Origin: Pyropia yezoensis
Taxonomy: Eukaryota > Rhodophyta > Bangiophyceae > Bangiales > Bangiaceae
DNA length: 64,000 bases
Direction: 5' to 3'
Assembly: GCA_009829735.1 (NCBI GenBank)
Contig: CM020618.1
Location: 30,046,894 to 30,110,893, forward strand
Below are positions 44,636 to 55,754 of this stretch, piece by piece. The notes beneath the pieces were generated by a model that saw only the letters and a program-made list of their open reading frames with translations, was not told where the DNA came from and made no database searches. Each line of letters begins with the position of its first letter. Positions within the stretch are counted from its first letter, which is position 1. The translations under genes and the position numbers were made by a program.

Positions 44636-46011
44636 GGCTAGCGGCAGGAGGGAGGAGGAAGGAGCGGCGGCGGGGATGAACGGGGGGGTAGGAGGGGGAG
44701 GGGGGAAAGGCAAGGCCAGGGAGAAGGGAATGGACAACGGCTCAAAAGGGCGAGCCCGGAGGAGGGAGCAGCGGCAGAGCAGGCAAATGGAGGGCCGTGA
44801 CGCCGACCCAAGCAACGACGCGTTGGTGGGCGTCCCACCGTGGTGGCAACAGCAACGCCACCGGTCGAGTCAGCGAGAAAACGGTGTTGCCGGGAGGGAA
44901 AAGTTGAGGGGACGACCACAAGCGAGGGCTGTGCCGGTGGCGACCAACGTGCCGACCACAGGCACCCCCCGCTGTTGTGTACGACAGCCCTAGAAGACAA
45001 GGGCGGGGCGAGTGCTGGAAGCGACACGCGATGGGCCTACCCAACAGTGCGCGCGAGCCCCGCGGTTGATCCGCGGCGAAGAGTTCAGCTGTCTCATTTT
45101 GCCACGTGGACTGCTGCAGTACTTGTCGTCCAACTTACTCTCCTCTCTCTGACGTGCGTGGCCAGGTCGCGAGAGGTTCATACAGCTCCCTCTCCCCCCC
45201 TCACACGACGGTGGGAGGGTGGCAAGCGGGCGATGCCAGACGGTCGGGCGGGGACCGGCGAAATGTGGATGGCGCGAGGCGTCAAACTGGCGAGCAGCAG
45301 CTATGTACCCTGTTTCCCCAATGGCTGGTCGCTGCCAAGAAGCTGTGTGGGGGGGGGTCGTGGTGCGCTTCCGCGTGGTGCGCGGTGCCGGACCCCTTCC
45401 GACAAGCAAAGCTGTAAAGCCGCACCCTCCGGACAGCAGGCTGTGCTGCCACCCCCCCCCGTCTCGCAACAGACGCCTGCCCTCTGCCGCGCAAGGCGTC
45501 GTCGCAAGGGATGAACAGAATAGGTGGGTACTTCCATTTCTTCCACCGCAGGCTCGTCCAATACAAGACCCACACACGCGCACGCGTGTGCGCGTCGACC
45601 GCCGGCTACCCTCACCCACCACGGCGGAACACGCCACCCCGTGCGAACGCGCCCATTGCCCCGCTACGGAGTCGACCGTCCCTGCCCCGAGACGCGCCTG
45701 CGTCGGCGGGTGTGCCCACTCGCCGACAGCCGCCGCCGCCGCCGAGTGTGCATTCCCCCCCCCCGCCACATAAGCGCACTCAACAGCCCGCCCCTGCCTC
45801 CCTCCCCACTCGGCCGCAGCAACGACGGGCAACAGCCGAGACGACTGCGACAGCAGCAGCAGCAGCAGCAGCAGCAGGTGCAACCAGCCAGCCGCCTGTC
45901 ATCGGGCCGCGCCAGCTGCGCTCCGTCCCCCACCCCGGCCATCCCGCTCAGCCACCCCGCGACGCCCATCCCCCCCCCGCCCCCCGCCCCCCAGCCAGTC
46001 GCGTGGGTGTC
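44636..46011. other. Intergenic, with a short CAG repeat
   Basis: CAG is repeated about eight to nine times near 45853-45877. No domain was found in the long biased frames on either strand. The 3' end of cofilin lies at the right edge. Confidence 0.5.
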
Positions 46012-46455
46012 CTAGTAGCCAGCAGTGTGCTGGACCAGCTTCTTGGCAACCTCATCGTAGCTGAGCTCATCACGGTCGGTCACCTGGATCTGGCGCTGCA
46101 CGCCTGCGCCCAGCTTGGACACCAGCCCCTCGGCCGACGAGGAGTAGATGAGCTTGGTGCGCACCTTGGACAGGTCAGACGACCAGAGCAAGAAGATAAT
46201 CCGGTTCTTGGTCGCACCCTGGTGCTCATACTCAAAGTCGTACACCGCGTAGCGGCACGAGTCGTCGGGGAGGGACTTGGTGAACTCCTCATAGTCGCCG
46301 CGCGAGTTCTTCGTGTTGGGCGGGAACGTCTTCTCCAGCTTGATCTCCGTCATGTCATCGTTGATGGCAAAGATGACGGCCCGGTGCTTGCGCTCCTTCA
46401 CCAGGTCGTTCATGGCCGAGACACACGAGTTGTTCACTGCGACGCCGGACGCCAT
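46012..46455 (-). CDS. cofilin: Actin-depolymerising factor / cofilin
   Basis: A complete ADF-H domain protein of about 147 residues, the usual cofilin length. It starts MASGVAVNNSCVSAMNDL (ATG at 46455), with the N-terminal Ser/Ala-Gly-Val segment used in G-actin binding. It continues with KHRAVIFAINDDMTEI, a YEEFTKSLPDDSCRYAVYDFEY block and IIFLLWSSD. The long actin-binding helix is SKVRTKLIYSSSAEGLVSKL, close to the family pattern of basic residues followed by Y-SS. It binds ADP-actin and severs or depolymerises filaments in the cytoplasm. Intron-free, ends TAG. The leader has a 28-base C run seven bases before the start. The gene is divergent from actin 4.1 kb away. Confidence 0.95.
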   Translation of the reverse strand: MASGVAVNNSCVSAMNDLVKERKHRAVIFAINDDMTEIKLEKTFPPNTKNSRGDYEEFTKSLPDDSCRYAVYDFEYEHQGATKNRIIFLLWSSDLSKVRTKLIYSSSAEGLVSKLGAGVQRQIQVTDRDELSYDEVAKKLVQHTAGY

Positions 46456-46462
46456 TGTGGAA

Positions 46463-46490
46463 GGGGGGGGGGGGGGGGGGGGGGGGGGGG
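46463..46490 (-). promoter_or_regulatory. Poly-C tract in the cofilin leader
   Basis: 28 consecutive G on the plus strand give C28 in the sense strand, ending seven bases before the cofilin ATG. The exact length may be affected by sequencing. A similar tract precedes the actin ATG. Confidence 0.7.
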
Positions 46491-49400
46491 AGAAAGAGGA
46501 GGGGAGGGAACAACGACGACGGTACGGCGTCGGTGCTGGTGAGGAGGTAGGGTTAGAGAAGACGGGTGGGGTGGGAGTGCAGCGGCAGGGGGTGTAGTAG
46601 GCTACAGTCACCACGGCGGCCGAGGACGTCGACTTCACACACGGGGCGGCGACGGTGGCAAATAAGGGGCGATCCGTTGCTGGGTCGGCACACACGGGGT
46701 GGGTTCTCTGCGCCCACGACGCTCACTGTGAGCGTGACGGACAACTATTAAACCAGCGCCCTCTGGAGGGACGCTGGGGGGGGGGGGGTGGGGGGTGCGC
46801 GTGTGCAACCACCAGTCGCCGTGCCCAGGCAGGCAGACCACGCCCGCTCCCCCCACCCCACCCCACACCCAGGCCTCTCCCGCACCCCCCCCTCTCCAGC
46901 CCCGACGTCAGCGCAGGGCCGTCGCAGGCAGGCGCGGTCGCTGCAGTGACCACTTCGTGGCAGGCCCCACAGCGCACAGGCGGCGGCGGCGCTCACTGCA
47001 CGCCCCTGGCTGTGGGGACCCGAGCCTTGGGGGGGGGGGAGGGGGAGGGAGAGCGAGGGGGGGAGAGGGGGCGGCGGTGGCCGTCGCCGGCCCGTCCGAC
47101 CGTGGGCGCCCCGCCCCAGCCGCCTCCCGTAGGCCATTCTGGCAAGGAACGCTGCCGAGGGTGAGTGGGTGGGTGGGGCAGTGACTGAATGCGGCCCGGC
47201 AGGCTCTCCCGCCTCGACACAGGGGCGAGGGCGGAGGGGGGGGAGGGGGGGGCGTGTGCAGCGGCGAGAGAGGGGGGATACTTAGCAGAGAGAGGGTCAG
47301 CGCTGGACGGGGGGGGGGGGGGGGGGGGGGCGTAGCGGGCGGCGCAGCAGCCCAAATATTCGGGATGGGCCGGCGGCTCTCGTTCCGGTCGCACCAGGGG
47401 GTGGCAGCAGCAGAGCAGCACACAAAACAAAAGGGACAGGCGGGGTGTCAAAACGCCACGCAATGCGGGTGGAGAGGCGCAGGGGTAGTACATATGCATG
47501 TCGGAGCCCAGGCGATAGAGGCCGCCGCCTCTGGGGGGGGACAGGTTTCCCACATCAGGAAAAAGAGGTGGGGAGGGTGCGGGGAGGGGGACGCCACGGC
47601 TCTTCCGCTCCCCCAACTGACGGCGGCGTGGCCCCGACGGGACAGCTGCCTCCGCCAGCCGGGGTGTGGCAAGTTGGCCTCGCGGGCGGGGGGGGGTGGT
47701 GGTGGCCGGCTGCTGACGCCCAACAACCTGGACCGACGGGGGGGTCGCGCGTCGCAGCTGCGTTGCGTTGCGCGGAGGCGGCGCGGGGAACCGGCTTGCA
47801 GGCTGGCTGGCGGTCACGCAGGCACAGTGGAGGGGTTGGGGGGGGGCCGAAGAGAGAGAGAGGCGGAAGGCGGGGGGGGGGCAGAGCGCCGGCGGGGGGG
47901 GGGGCGGGGCGGAGGAGTGGGAATTGATGGCCGCGCACCGATGCTGCTGCTCCTCCCTTGAGCGGCCACCGCCGCCCAACCGCCGTCGCCGGTGGTGGCG
48001 CGTGGTGGTGGTGGAACGCCACCCCGCCGCCACCCTCGCGGCTAACAGTTTGGCAGACGAGCGGGGCCCGACGGAGCTGGCGGGGCGAAGGGGGGGGCGC
48101 GCGGAGGGGCCGGCGGGGAGGCCGCCGTGGGCTGAAAGGCCGCAGGGAACGGCCGTGGGGAGGTGTCAGCAGCAACAACGGGCACGCGTGCGAAAGGGGG
48201 GTCTTGCCCTACACTGGCCGATTCGCAGGTTTGTAAAGGGGAAGCGAGCGGGGAGCAGGCGCTGGCTGCAGCTGCAGACCGGGCTGGTCGCGTTCACCCC
48301 CCCACCACCGCGGCCGCCGCGGCCGCCCCCTCTCCCTGCCTCCCCTGCGGCTCATTATTTGGGAGGGGGACTTCGCGTCTCGCACCCCCCCGGCAGACAA
48401 GCCCGCGGGCAAAGATGCCGGCACGTGTCCCAAGGACAGAGCCCAGCCCACGCCCAACGGCCCCCCTCCTGATGACGTCCCCCCCCCAGTGTGAGCGACA
48501 GGAAAGTGGTCCAAGCAGGGGGCGTATCCCCGCGGATAATTATTTTGATGCTCCCAGGTCTGGCAGCGGCAGAGACGATCTGCGGAGGTCCAATTTAATC
48601 CTCGAGTGTGCACCTGGCTCCTCACGCGGCGTGTTTCGTGTGGTTGTGGCGGCGCCCTCGGCCCGAAGAGACACTGCACCACCAAGCCACGAGGCGTGGC
48701 GCTGTGAGAGGCGCGGCGACTGTCTCGCTGCGAGGATCGCAGGGGGTCCCTCTCGGTGTGCCTGATCCCCCCCGGAGGTAAAAGAAAACCAAATGGCCCC
48801 CCACCAATGCTGCTTACAGCAGCCTCTGACGCCTCGCTCGCGCCCCTTCCTCCCAACCCGCCTCTGGCGGGGGAGGAGAGAGCGGTACCGACGAGCCGCT
48901 GCTGCAGTCGGGGGGGGTGTGGGCGTGGCGGCTCTTCCCTGCCAGCTGGGCCAGCGCGTCTGTGGGCAGGGCAGGCACGCGGGCGTGGCGTCGTGCAGGG
49001 GTGAAGAGCTCGGCCACCCCCTCGCCCCACCCAGGGTCTGCCGATCCAGAGGGTCTGGGGGGGCAAGCCGACGGTGACGGCCGCCGCGGTGGGTGCCCGT
49101 CCCGGTCTTGCTGTTGCCGTCGCTGTGGGGGGGGTGGGCGGGTGGGAGGTGGGGTGCGCCGCCCCCATCGCTCTGGTCGCTGCGCTTGCATTCCGTGGTG
49201 CTGCGGTCGCCGCCCCGCGCTTGCTCATCCAGGTTGGTGGCCATGGCTTTTGGTGGCGGCGCCGCGTCCCTCCTCCCCCCCATGGCCAAACGACGTGGCA
49301 CGCCGGGCGGGGAGGGGGGGGCGTTGCGGCGTGACTGTCCCCTTCTTGCTGCAGGTGCCGGCCGAGTCACCGCCGCCGGCCATAGGTACCCGTCCGTCTG

Positions 49401-50494
49401 CGTTCTTTTGGGGGAATGGGCGGGGGAGACGGGGGGAGGGGGGGGGGAGGGGGGGGAAGGAAGGGGTCCGAACGCAGGCGTGCCAGCCTGGTTGTCGCCG
49501 CCGCTGCGGTGCACCCAGGTGGTGTGGTGGTGCCCCACCAGGCCGCCGCTTTTTTTTTTTTTCGGCTACCGGCAGGGGGGGACCCCGCCGTTCGCAGCCG
49601 TTGCCGCAGGCAGCGCCAGCGGCACCCCCCACGCGCCTGCAACAAGAGCAGCTAGCTCCCTGCCGCTGTTTTCGGCAGCCGAGGGGTGAGGCGGCAGCCG
49701 GCGGTGGGGGAGGGGGGCGTGTCGGTGAGGGGTGAGGGCGTTTTGGGGCGCGGCACGACCCGCATGTCTTTGAACAGCAAGGGAAGGGGCGGCCTGCAGA
49801 GTGTGGGAGGGGGGGGGGGGGGGGGGGGATGGCTGGCCCGGCAAGCTGTCGTGGCGGCTGCACAGCCCGTGGCCGCTGGCACCGGTCGCAGCCGCGGGCA
49901 AACCCCGCCGCTCCCTTCCACCACCGGGGCCGAGGGGGGTGAGAGGGCCCGCGGGGGACGATGCTGCCGCACCCACTGGGGGAGAGGCGCTGCTTGCCGA
50001 CAACCCGCGGGCCGGCGGCGCCTCCACGATTGCACGCGTCGAGCACGGGCGCGTGCCTGCCCGCCCAGCCGCCGAGGCCCCCGCGTTTGGGTCACCACCA
50101 CGTATTCCTGCGGCGGGGGTGGGGGCGGGGGAGTTGCTGGCGAGGGGGTGCGGAGGTGCTGCTGCTGCCACTGGGGGCGGCGGGGGGGGGGGGCGAGGGG
50201 GTGTGTGTGTGCGCCCCCCCTGCCAAACACACCCCTCACTGGCATGCTGGGCCTGCAGGGCCCCTTGCAGCTGGCGTGCGTGGGAGCCGCGGGGGGGGGG
50301 CCAGGCCTGAAGAGCCGTCGCAGACGCGCCGCATCCTTTCGTAGAACTGACGCTGCTCCTCACCCCGGCACGCCTTTTGAGGAGGTGCCCCCCCCGCCGC
50401 CCCGCCGTCCCATCCGCCGCCGCCGGTGCAGCCGCCTGCACCGCCGTCGCCGTCGCCGTCGCCGCCGCCCGCCGCCCCAACCCCCCCCACCCCT

Positions 50495-50573
50495 CCCCCC
50501 CCCCCCCCCCCCCCCGCCCCTGCCGTCGGTGCCGACGGTCGTTCAGTCCCAGCCTTCTCCCCCCCCCCCCCCC
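50495..50573 (+). promoter_or_regulatory. Two poly-C tracts in the actin leader
   Basis: C runs of about 21 (50495-50515) and about 15 (50559-50573) bases flank a short mixed segment. The second ends six bases before the actin ATG (GTCACC then ATG). Confidence 0.7.
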
Positions 50574-50579
50574 GTCACC

Positions 50580-51704
50580 ATGAGCACCAAGGCGGCGGTT
50601 GTGATTGACAATGGCTCGGGCCGGTGCAAGACGGGCATTGCCGGGGAGGACTCGCCCAAGAGCGTCTTCCCCGCGGTGATTGGGACGCCCAAGCAAAAGG
50701 GCATCATGGTCGGCTCGGGCGCAAAGGACGAGTACATTGGCGACGCGGCCATGGCCCGCCGCGGGGTGCTGCTCATCAAGTACCCGCTGGAGCACGGCAT
50801 TGTCACCAACTGGAATGACATGGAAAAGATCTGGCACCACGCCTTTTACTCGGAGCTGCGGGTGGACCCGGCGGAGCACCCGGTGCTGCTGACCGAGGCG
50901 CCACTCAACCCCAAGGCCAACCGCGAGCGCATGACGCAGATCATGTTCGAGTCGTTTTCCGTGCCCGCCTTTTACGTGGCCATCCAGGCCGTCCTGTCGC
51001 TGTACGCATCGGGCCGCACGTCGGGGGTGGTGATTGACTCGGGCGACGGCGTCACCCACACGGTGCCCATCTATGAGGGGTACTCGCTGCCGCACGCGGT
51101 GCTGCGCATCGACCTGGCCGGCCGCGACCTGACCGCCCACATGGCCAAGCTCCTCCAGCAGCGCGGCTACAGCTTTACCACCTCGGCGGAGCTGGAGATT
51201 GTGCGCGACATCAAGCAGCAGCTGTGCTATGTCGCCGAGGACTATGAGAAGGAGCTGTCCAACTCGTCGTCCAACAGTGCGCTGGAAAAGGAGTATGAGC
51301 TGCCCGACGGCCAGACCATCACCGTCGGCGCCGAGCGCTTCCAGTGCCCCGAGGCGCTGTTCAAGCCCGAGCTCCTCGGCAATGAGATGACGGGCATGCA
51401 CCGCACGGCGTACAACTCGATCATGAAGACGGACATTGACATCCGCAAGGACCTGTACAGCAACGCCGTCATGTCGGGCGGCAGCACCATGTTTGCGGGC
51501 ATTGCCAACCGGGTGCAGCGCGAGATTGAGGCGCTCGCGCCCAAGAGCATCAAGGTCAAGGTCATTGCGCCGCCCGAGCGCCAGTACTCTGTTTGGATTG
51601 GGGGCTCCATCCTCTCCTCCCTCTCCACCTTTCAGGCCATGTGGATTGACCGCAACGAGTTTGAAGAGTCGGGGCCTGTGATAGTCCACAGAAAATGCTT
51701 CTAG
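50580..51704 (+). CDS. actin: Actin, divergent
   Basis: A full-length intron-free actin of 374 residues (usual 375). It starts [19 protein letters not shown] with the phosphate 1 loop, followed by [74 protein letters not shown] (phosphate 2) and LDLAGRDLT-type residues, and it ends VHRKCF then TAG. It forms filaments with ATP turnover. Two places are unusual: the DNase I-binding loop region reads [20 protein letters not shown] instead of the near-invariant RP.H.G.MVGM.QKDSYV, and the DYLMK stretch after DLT reads AHMAKLL. His of YPLEHG, the usual methylation site, is kept. A divergent paralogue is likely. The last codons coincide with the start of a repeated module (see repeats). Confidence 0.97.
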   Translation: MSTKAAVVIDNGSGRCKTGIAGEDSPKSVFPAVIGTPKQKGIMVGSGAKDEYIGDAAMARRGVLLIKYPLEHGIVTNWNDMEKIWHHAFYSELRVDPAEHPVLLTEAPLNPKANRERMTQIMFESFSVPAFYVAIQAVLSLYASGRTSGVVIDSGDGVTHTVPIYEGYSLPHAVLRIDLAGRDLTAHMAKLLQQRGYSFTTSAELEIVRDIKQQLCYVAEDYEKELSNSSSNSALEKEYELPDGQTITVGAERFQCPEALFKPELLGNEMTGMHRTAYNSIMKTDIDIRKDLYSNAVMSGGSTMFAGIANRVQREIEALAPKSIKVKVIAPPERQYSVWIGGSILSSLSTFQAMWIDRNEFEESGPVIVHRKCF

Positions 51705-52600
51705 ACCCCCCGCGCGATATGCTGCAAGTGTGGGCGGCGGCTAGGCTCTCTCCGTGGTGGGCTGCACGCGAGTTTGAGCGACGGCGGACGGATGGGCGGA
51801 TGGGCGGATGGGCGGATGGGCGGGCGGGCGGATGAGCGGGCGGGTGGGTGTCGTGGGGGGGTTGCTCGGTTTTTTGTTCTTGTTGTGGTCACCGGTGGGC
51901 CGTCGCCGTGTAGCACTGCGCCTTTGTGAGGGGCAGCGCGCCGTGAATAGGCTACACACTCTTCTGTAGTTTTTGTTTTTTTTCTCGTACCACAAGGCAC
52001 AGAGCTGTCGCACGGTTCCCAGGTGGACCAGAGTCCGCCAGGGCAGTGGGAGGGCCGCACGCCTCCCGTCTCCCGCCTCCCACCTCCCGCACCTCCCCCC
52101 GCGCCACGCAGCGGCGGCTCGCCCCGCACAGCCGCTTCCGATCTACGATTACGAAGAAAGTGCTTCTAGATCCCCCGCGCGGAGTACTGCGGGGTATCAC
52201 ACGACGTGTGGGCGGCGGCTAGGCGCAAGGCGGGTGCGGGAGAAAATGCTTCTAGACCCCCCGCGCGACATGCTGCAAGCCAGTCGAGCAAGTGCTTCTG
52301 GGAAGTCACCGCAGCGGACTGCGCAAGGGTCGACCGGGCGGGCAGGCAGGCGGGCGGGCAGGCGAGCGGGCGTCGTGTGGGGGTTGCTTGTTTTGGTTGC
52401 CACCCATGGGCCCTTGCCGTGTAGCACTGCGCCTTTGTGAGGGGCAGCGCGCCGTGAATAGGCTACACACTCATCTGTAGTTTTTGTTTTTTTTCTCGTA
52501 CCACAAGGCACAGAGCTGTCGCACTGTTCCCAGGTGGACCAGAGTCCGCCAGGGCAGTGGGAGGGCCGCACGCCTCCCGCCTCCCGCCTCCCGCCTCCCC
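51690..52600 (+). repeat. Tandem copies of a module beginning in the last actin codons
   Basis: The string AGAAAATGCTTCTAGACCCC, which includes the end of actin (RKCF and stop), recurs at about 52243 and, as AGAAAGTGCTTCTAGATCCC, at about 52155. Each copy is followed by GCGCG, a variable piece and GTGTGGGCGGCGGCTAGGC. A longer block (51848-52080) is repeated almost exactly at 52370-52598, with GCCTTTGTGAGGGGCAGCGC and a T-rich stretch. Noncoding. Confidence 0.85.
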
Positions 52601-52709
52601 CGCCCCCGCGCCTCGCAGCGGTGGCTCGCCCCGCACTGCCGCGACCACCGTCACCGCAGGCGGGCCTGTGCGTGCGCGCGGCGGCCGCGGCACGCACCGC
52701 AAGAGAGGG

Positions 52710-53090
52710 GGGGGGCCGCGTGGGGCGGGCTGTCACTGTGTAGCGTGGCACCCTTTGTGAGGGGCTGTGCCAGTGCATTCTTTTTTCTTTCGTTTCCAGC
52801 ATGGACGTATTTCTCCCTGTCGTGTGCGCGGTCTGCCCCCCCGCCCTCGTCTGTCATGCTGGCCACTGCGGGCAGCACGTGGGGGACCGCAGCGGCACCA
52901 CCGCCGGTCCAAGCTGGCAGCTTGTTCAGATGCGTGGCTCGTACGAGCAAACAGGGCTGCACGGCGGCGGGTGGAGGGGGAAAGACGAGGGCGGGGGGTC
53001 GGTGCCGACACAAACACACCACCTGCTGGGTGATGGGCGGGTGCTGCCGGCGTACTGCCTCCCCGTTTTTTTTTTGTGTTTTTGGTAGGT
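52710..53090 (+). repeat. Dispersed repeat, copy 1 (about 380 bp)
   Basis: This matches 57920-58310 over nearly its full length, from GGGCCGCGTGGGGCGGGCTG through GGACGTATTTCTCC to a terminal T-rich tract. Indels between the copies are not multiples of three, so it is not a conserved coding sequence. Confidence 0.85.
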
Positions 53091-54941
53091 AGGTGGCGCT
53101 GCTGCGAGGCCGTGTGTGTGCTGTGCCGATCCTGTCTGGGCCCACTGACCCGCCCCCGCCGGTGTCTCTTGTACCGCCGCCGCCGCGGCGATGGGCGGGG
53201 CTGGCGGGGGGTTGGGGGCGGGTGGGGGGGGGGCGGGAAGCCGCCGCCCCACGCCGCGGCGTTGCCCACCCCCACCCCCCCGGCCTCCTCCCCCCCCACC
53301 GGCTGCGCGGCGCCCGCCCGCCCCCGCGGCGTCCCAGCCAGGCATTGCCACCCCTGCCTGCGCGCGCCCCCCCCCCCCCCCCCCCCTCCTGCCGGTCGGC
53401 GTTAAAACCCGACGGGCGGGGCCGCGGCAGCCACGCTGGCGCCGCGCCATCCGCCGCCGCCGCGCGGTTGGCGCCTCCGCCGCCGGCGGGCGTGACACTG
53501 ACGCGGGCGGCGTCGCGGCGGCGGCCGCATCCCCGCCTCCCGCCACGCGCGCTCCATTCTCTCCCCTCTGCCACCGCGCCCCCCCTCCGGGACTCGGCCG
53601 CCCCCCGCCACGCCGCCAACGCAACGACACGCGACGCCATCCCCGTGGCCCCGCCAGACGCGCCCGCCCGCCCGCCCACCCACATCCTGTCGGCAGCCAA
53701 CGCACCGCCGCTGCCAGCAAGGGACTCTCCCACGATTAAATTATGTTCTCGTAGCACCGCAACCTTCCCCACGGAACGGCGCTTCTTTTGCACTGCGGTA
53801 CGTCACGTTTACGAATTTACTCGTGTCGAACCTGTGGGTGAAGCGTTTTTTTTGTTGTTGAGAATAACACGAAAGACCTCGACCCAACACGCCATGAGGG
53901 GCGTACAGATTTTCGTGCAAACAAGGATTACACCGGAAAAACCAGGATGCCGTGCGCGCTTTTGCAGGCACTGCGCGGGGGGACGACGCGGAGGTGTGCC
54001 GCGGGTTCGCGGCCGCCCTGATCCGATTACTCCTTGCATCCAACGCCGGTGTGCCAGTTGATACATTTAAAATTTTAGTAAGGGTCATGCCGCCCGGTGT
54101 GCCCAGAGGTCACCGCCGACAACACGGCAGGCCCCGGGGCGCGGGAAAGTGCCCGCGCCCCACAAAAGAGGGTAAACAGCGTGCAATCCGCAGGCGGAGG
54201 CAAGCAGAGAGAAAAAGAAGATGAGATACAGGCGCGCGCCCCAGGCAGCGCCCAGGGCGAAGCCGGGACGGCGGGCGGGGCGCGAGGGCATACGAACGCG
54301 CCGGCCGCGGACGGCCGGCAGTTCCGTCCCGCGCACACCTCTCCTATCCCCCCAAGGGGGACAGGTGGCCTGGTGGGGACCGGATACACCATGCCACAGT
54401 CCCCCCTTTTTCACAGATCAAATACTCGCCAGTCCAGGGAGAATCACGGCGGGCAAGCCACCCGCTGGCCAGCGTCCGTAACCCCTTAGCACACAAAAAA
54501 CAAGGCACACGACGGGCCGCACCGCCTGACGGTAGCGTCAGCTGTGCGCTTTGGGACGCCGTAGGGGGCGACGCGGCGGCGTGCCGAGCGAAACCGCCGC
54601 GCGTCGGGTGGGGGGGGGTGCGCGCACGTCCGCGGCGGGCGGGTGGCCGCCAGGCGGCAGCAGCCACCCAGATCCGACGACGAGCCGACCCGCCTGACGG
54701 TAGAGTCAGTCGAGCAGTCCGCGGACTCGCCGTGACGCTCGTGGGGAGGCGGACGAAGGACACGGCGGCGGCCGGTCAGCGTGGCAAGGCGATCTCGCGA
54801 GACCGTCCATCTCGGGCTTCCTGGCCGCCCATGATGAGTCGACCGTACTGTATTTGCAAAGAGAGCGTAAGGCATACTACACGGCGTACCCCATGCACGC
54901 GCCAGCGTCGAGCGCGGGCGCTCTGCGTTACCACTGGCTGC
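53091..54941. other. Intergenic
   Basis: 53100-53720 is Pro/Arg-biased GC-rich DNA. 53735-54080 is AT-richer, without a gene. 54100-54900 is GC-rich, and ends at the TGA of the small secreted protein. Confidence 0.5.
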
Positions 54942-55547
54942 TCACAGGCGCCGCTCCTTGCAGTCTGCCGTGGCGAGGTACAGCTTGCCGCACTTGGCGT
55001 ACACCGCCCCCGGCCACAGCCCGTGGAGGATGCGCGGGCCGCAGGCGTCGCGGAAGGTGCATTCGCGCGCCACCCGGTTGTACTCGCACGCCGGCCCCAT
55101 GACGTACGCGCGGGGGCGGCAGGGGTTATCGGCCTGGCGGGCGAGCACCACCCCCGCGGTGCCCTGGAGGGGAAACGCGTTGCACGACGACCCCACCTGC
55201 GGGCACGCCTTGGCCACCGTCGCCGTGCAGTTCTTGTCAATCGCCCAGCGGCCGCAGCCGGCGTCAAGCACCCCGCCGCTGGCCACCCAAAAGGTGCGGG
55301 GCGTCTCGATGACGCGGCACGGTTCTGCAAAGCGGCACACCCGCACCTTGGCCAGCGCACACGACTCCGACACTGAGTAGGCCCGGCCGCACGAGTCGTA
55401 GAGGAAGGCGCCAGCGTAGGCCGAAATGGGTTTCTTGGAGCACGCGTCTGTGTAGGTGCACGTCTTGGCGGCCGCCGCGGCAGCTACAGCCAGCAAGGTG
55501 ACCATTGCGAGGGACAGGCCGAGCAGACACCCACGGGAGCGAGCCAT
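54942..55547 (-). CDS. Small secreted Cys-rich protein (201 residues)
   Basis: The ATG at 55547 gives a classic signal peptide, MARSRGCLLGLSLAMVTLLA followed by an Ala run, cut probably before KTCTYTDAC. The mature part has about 17 Cys in a twice-repeated layout: CTYTDAC..... SCGRAYSVSESC and CRFAEPC..... GCGRWAIDKNC in the first half, then CEYNRVARECTFRDACGP and KCGKLYLATADCKE at the end. The repeated unit C-x2-(F/Y)-x-(D/E)-(A/P)-C then CG(R/K) with an aromatic suggests three or four copies of one disulphide module. No known family assigned. Intron-free. A TATA box lies about 200 bases upstream. Probably extracellular or cell-wall. The frame is open 16 codons upstream without another ATG. 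Confidence 0.75.
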   Translation of the reverse strand: MARSRGCLLGLSLAMVTLLAVAAAAAAKTCTYTDACSKKPISAYAGAFLYDSCGRAYSVSESCALAKVRVCRFAEPCRVIETPRTFWVASGGVLDAGCGRWAIDKNCTATVAKACPQVGSSCNAFPLQGTAGVVLARQADNPCRPRAYVMGPACEYNRVARECTFRDACGPRILHGLWPGAVYAKCGKLYLATADCKERRL

Positions 55548-55746
55548 CGTCAAAAGGAGGGGGGACCGCGAGGGGCTGGCTGTAGCGGGGGTCAAGGAGG
55601 AGGGCTCGCGGTGCCTTGGAGCCTGTCAGTGCGGGACGGCGGGGAAGGGGTGGGAGGGGCTGGGACTGGAGAGCGTGCGTGCTGCTGCAAGTGGAGAATG
55701 CCTCGGTCTGTTTTTGTCCTCCCCACTCTCTCCATGGAGCAAGTAC

Positions 55747-55754
55747 TTATTATA
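55747..55754 (-). promoter_or_regulatory. TATA box of the small secreted protein gene
   Basis: The minus strand reads CCCTATAATAAGTAC about 200 bases before the ATG, in a GC-rich context. An ATG lies about 10 bases after it, probably before the transcription start. Confidence 0.5.

Larger units (their letters stand above)
46456..50579. other. Divergent intergenic region between cofilin and actin, G-run rich
   Basis: No gene is supported, although many Arg/Pro/Gly frames exist. Plus-strand G runs of 8 to about 22 bases cluster at 47030-47080, 47230-47330, 47870-47905, 49430-49460 and 49808-49828, giving G-quadruplex potential. A 13-base T run is at about 49550. CG-rich sequence without a clear TATA box flanks both starts; promoters for both genes must lie within. 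Confidence 0.6.

Noticed and set aside
44990-45883. 297-codon minus-strand frame beginning with a poly-Leu 'signal peptide'
   Set aside because: The Leu run is a CAG/CTG trinucleotide repeat; the remainder has no domain and would overlap noncoding flanks.
47555-49538. Several 200-350-codon frames on both strands in the actin-cofilin interval
   Set aside because: Composition is Pro/Arg/Gly with homopolymer runs; frames overlap on all strands and none shows a motif.
52651-53793. 380-codon minus-strand frame
   Set aside because: Covers a dispersed repeat whose second copy has frame-breaking indels, so the frame is not conserved.
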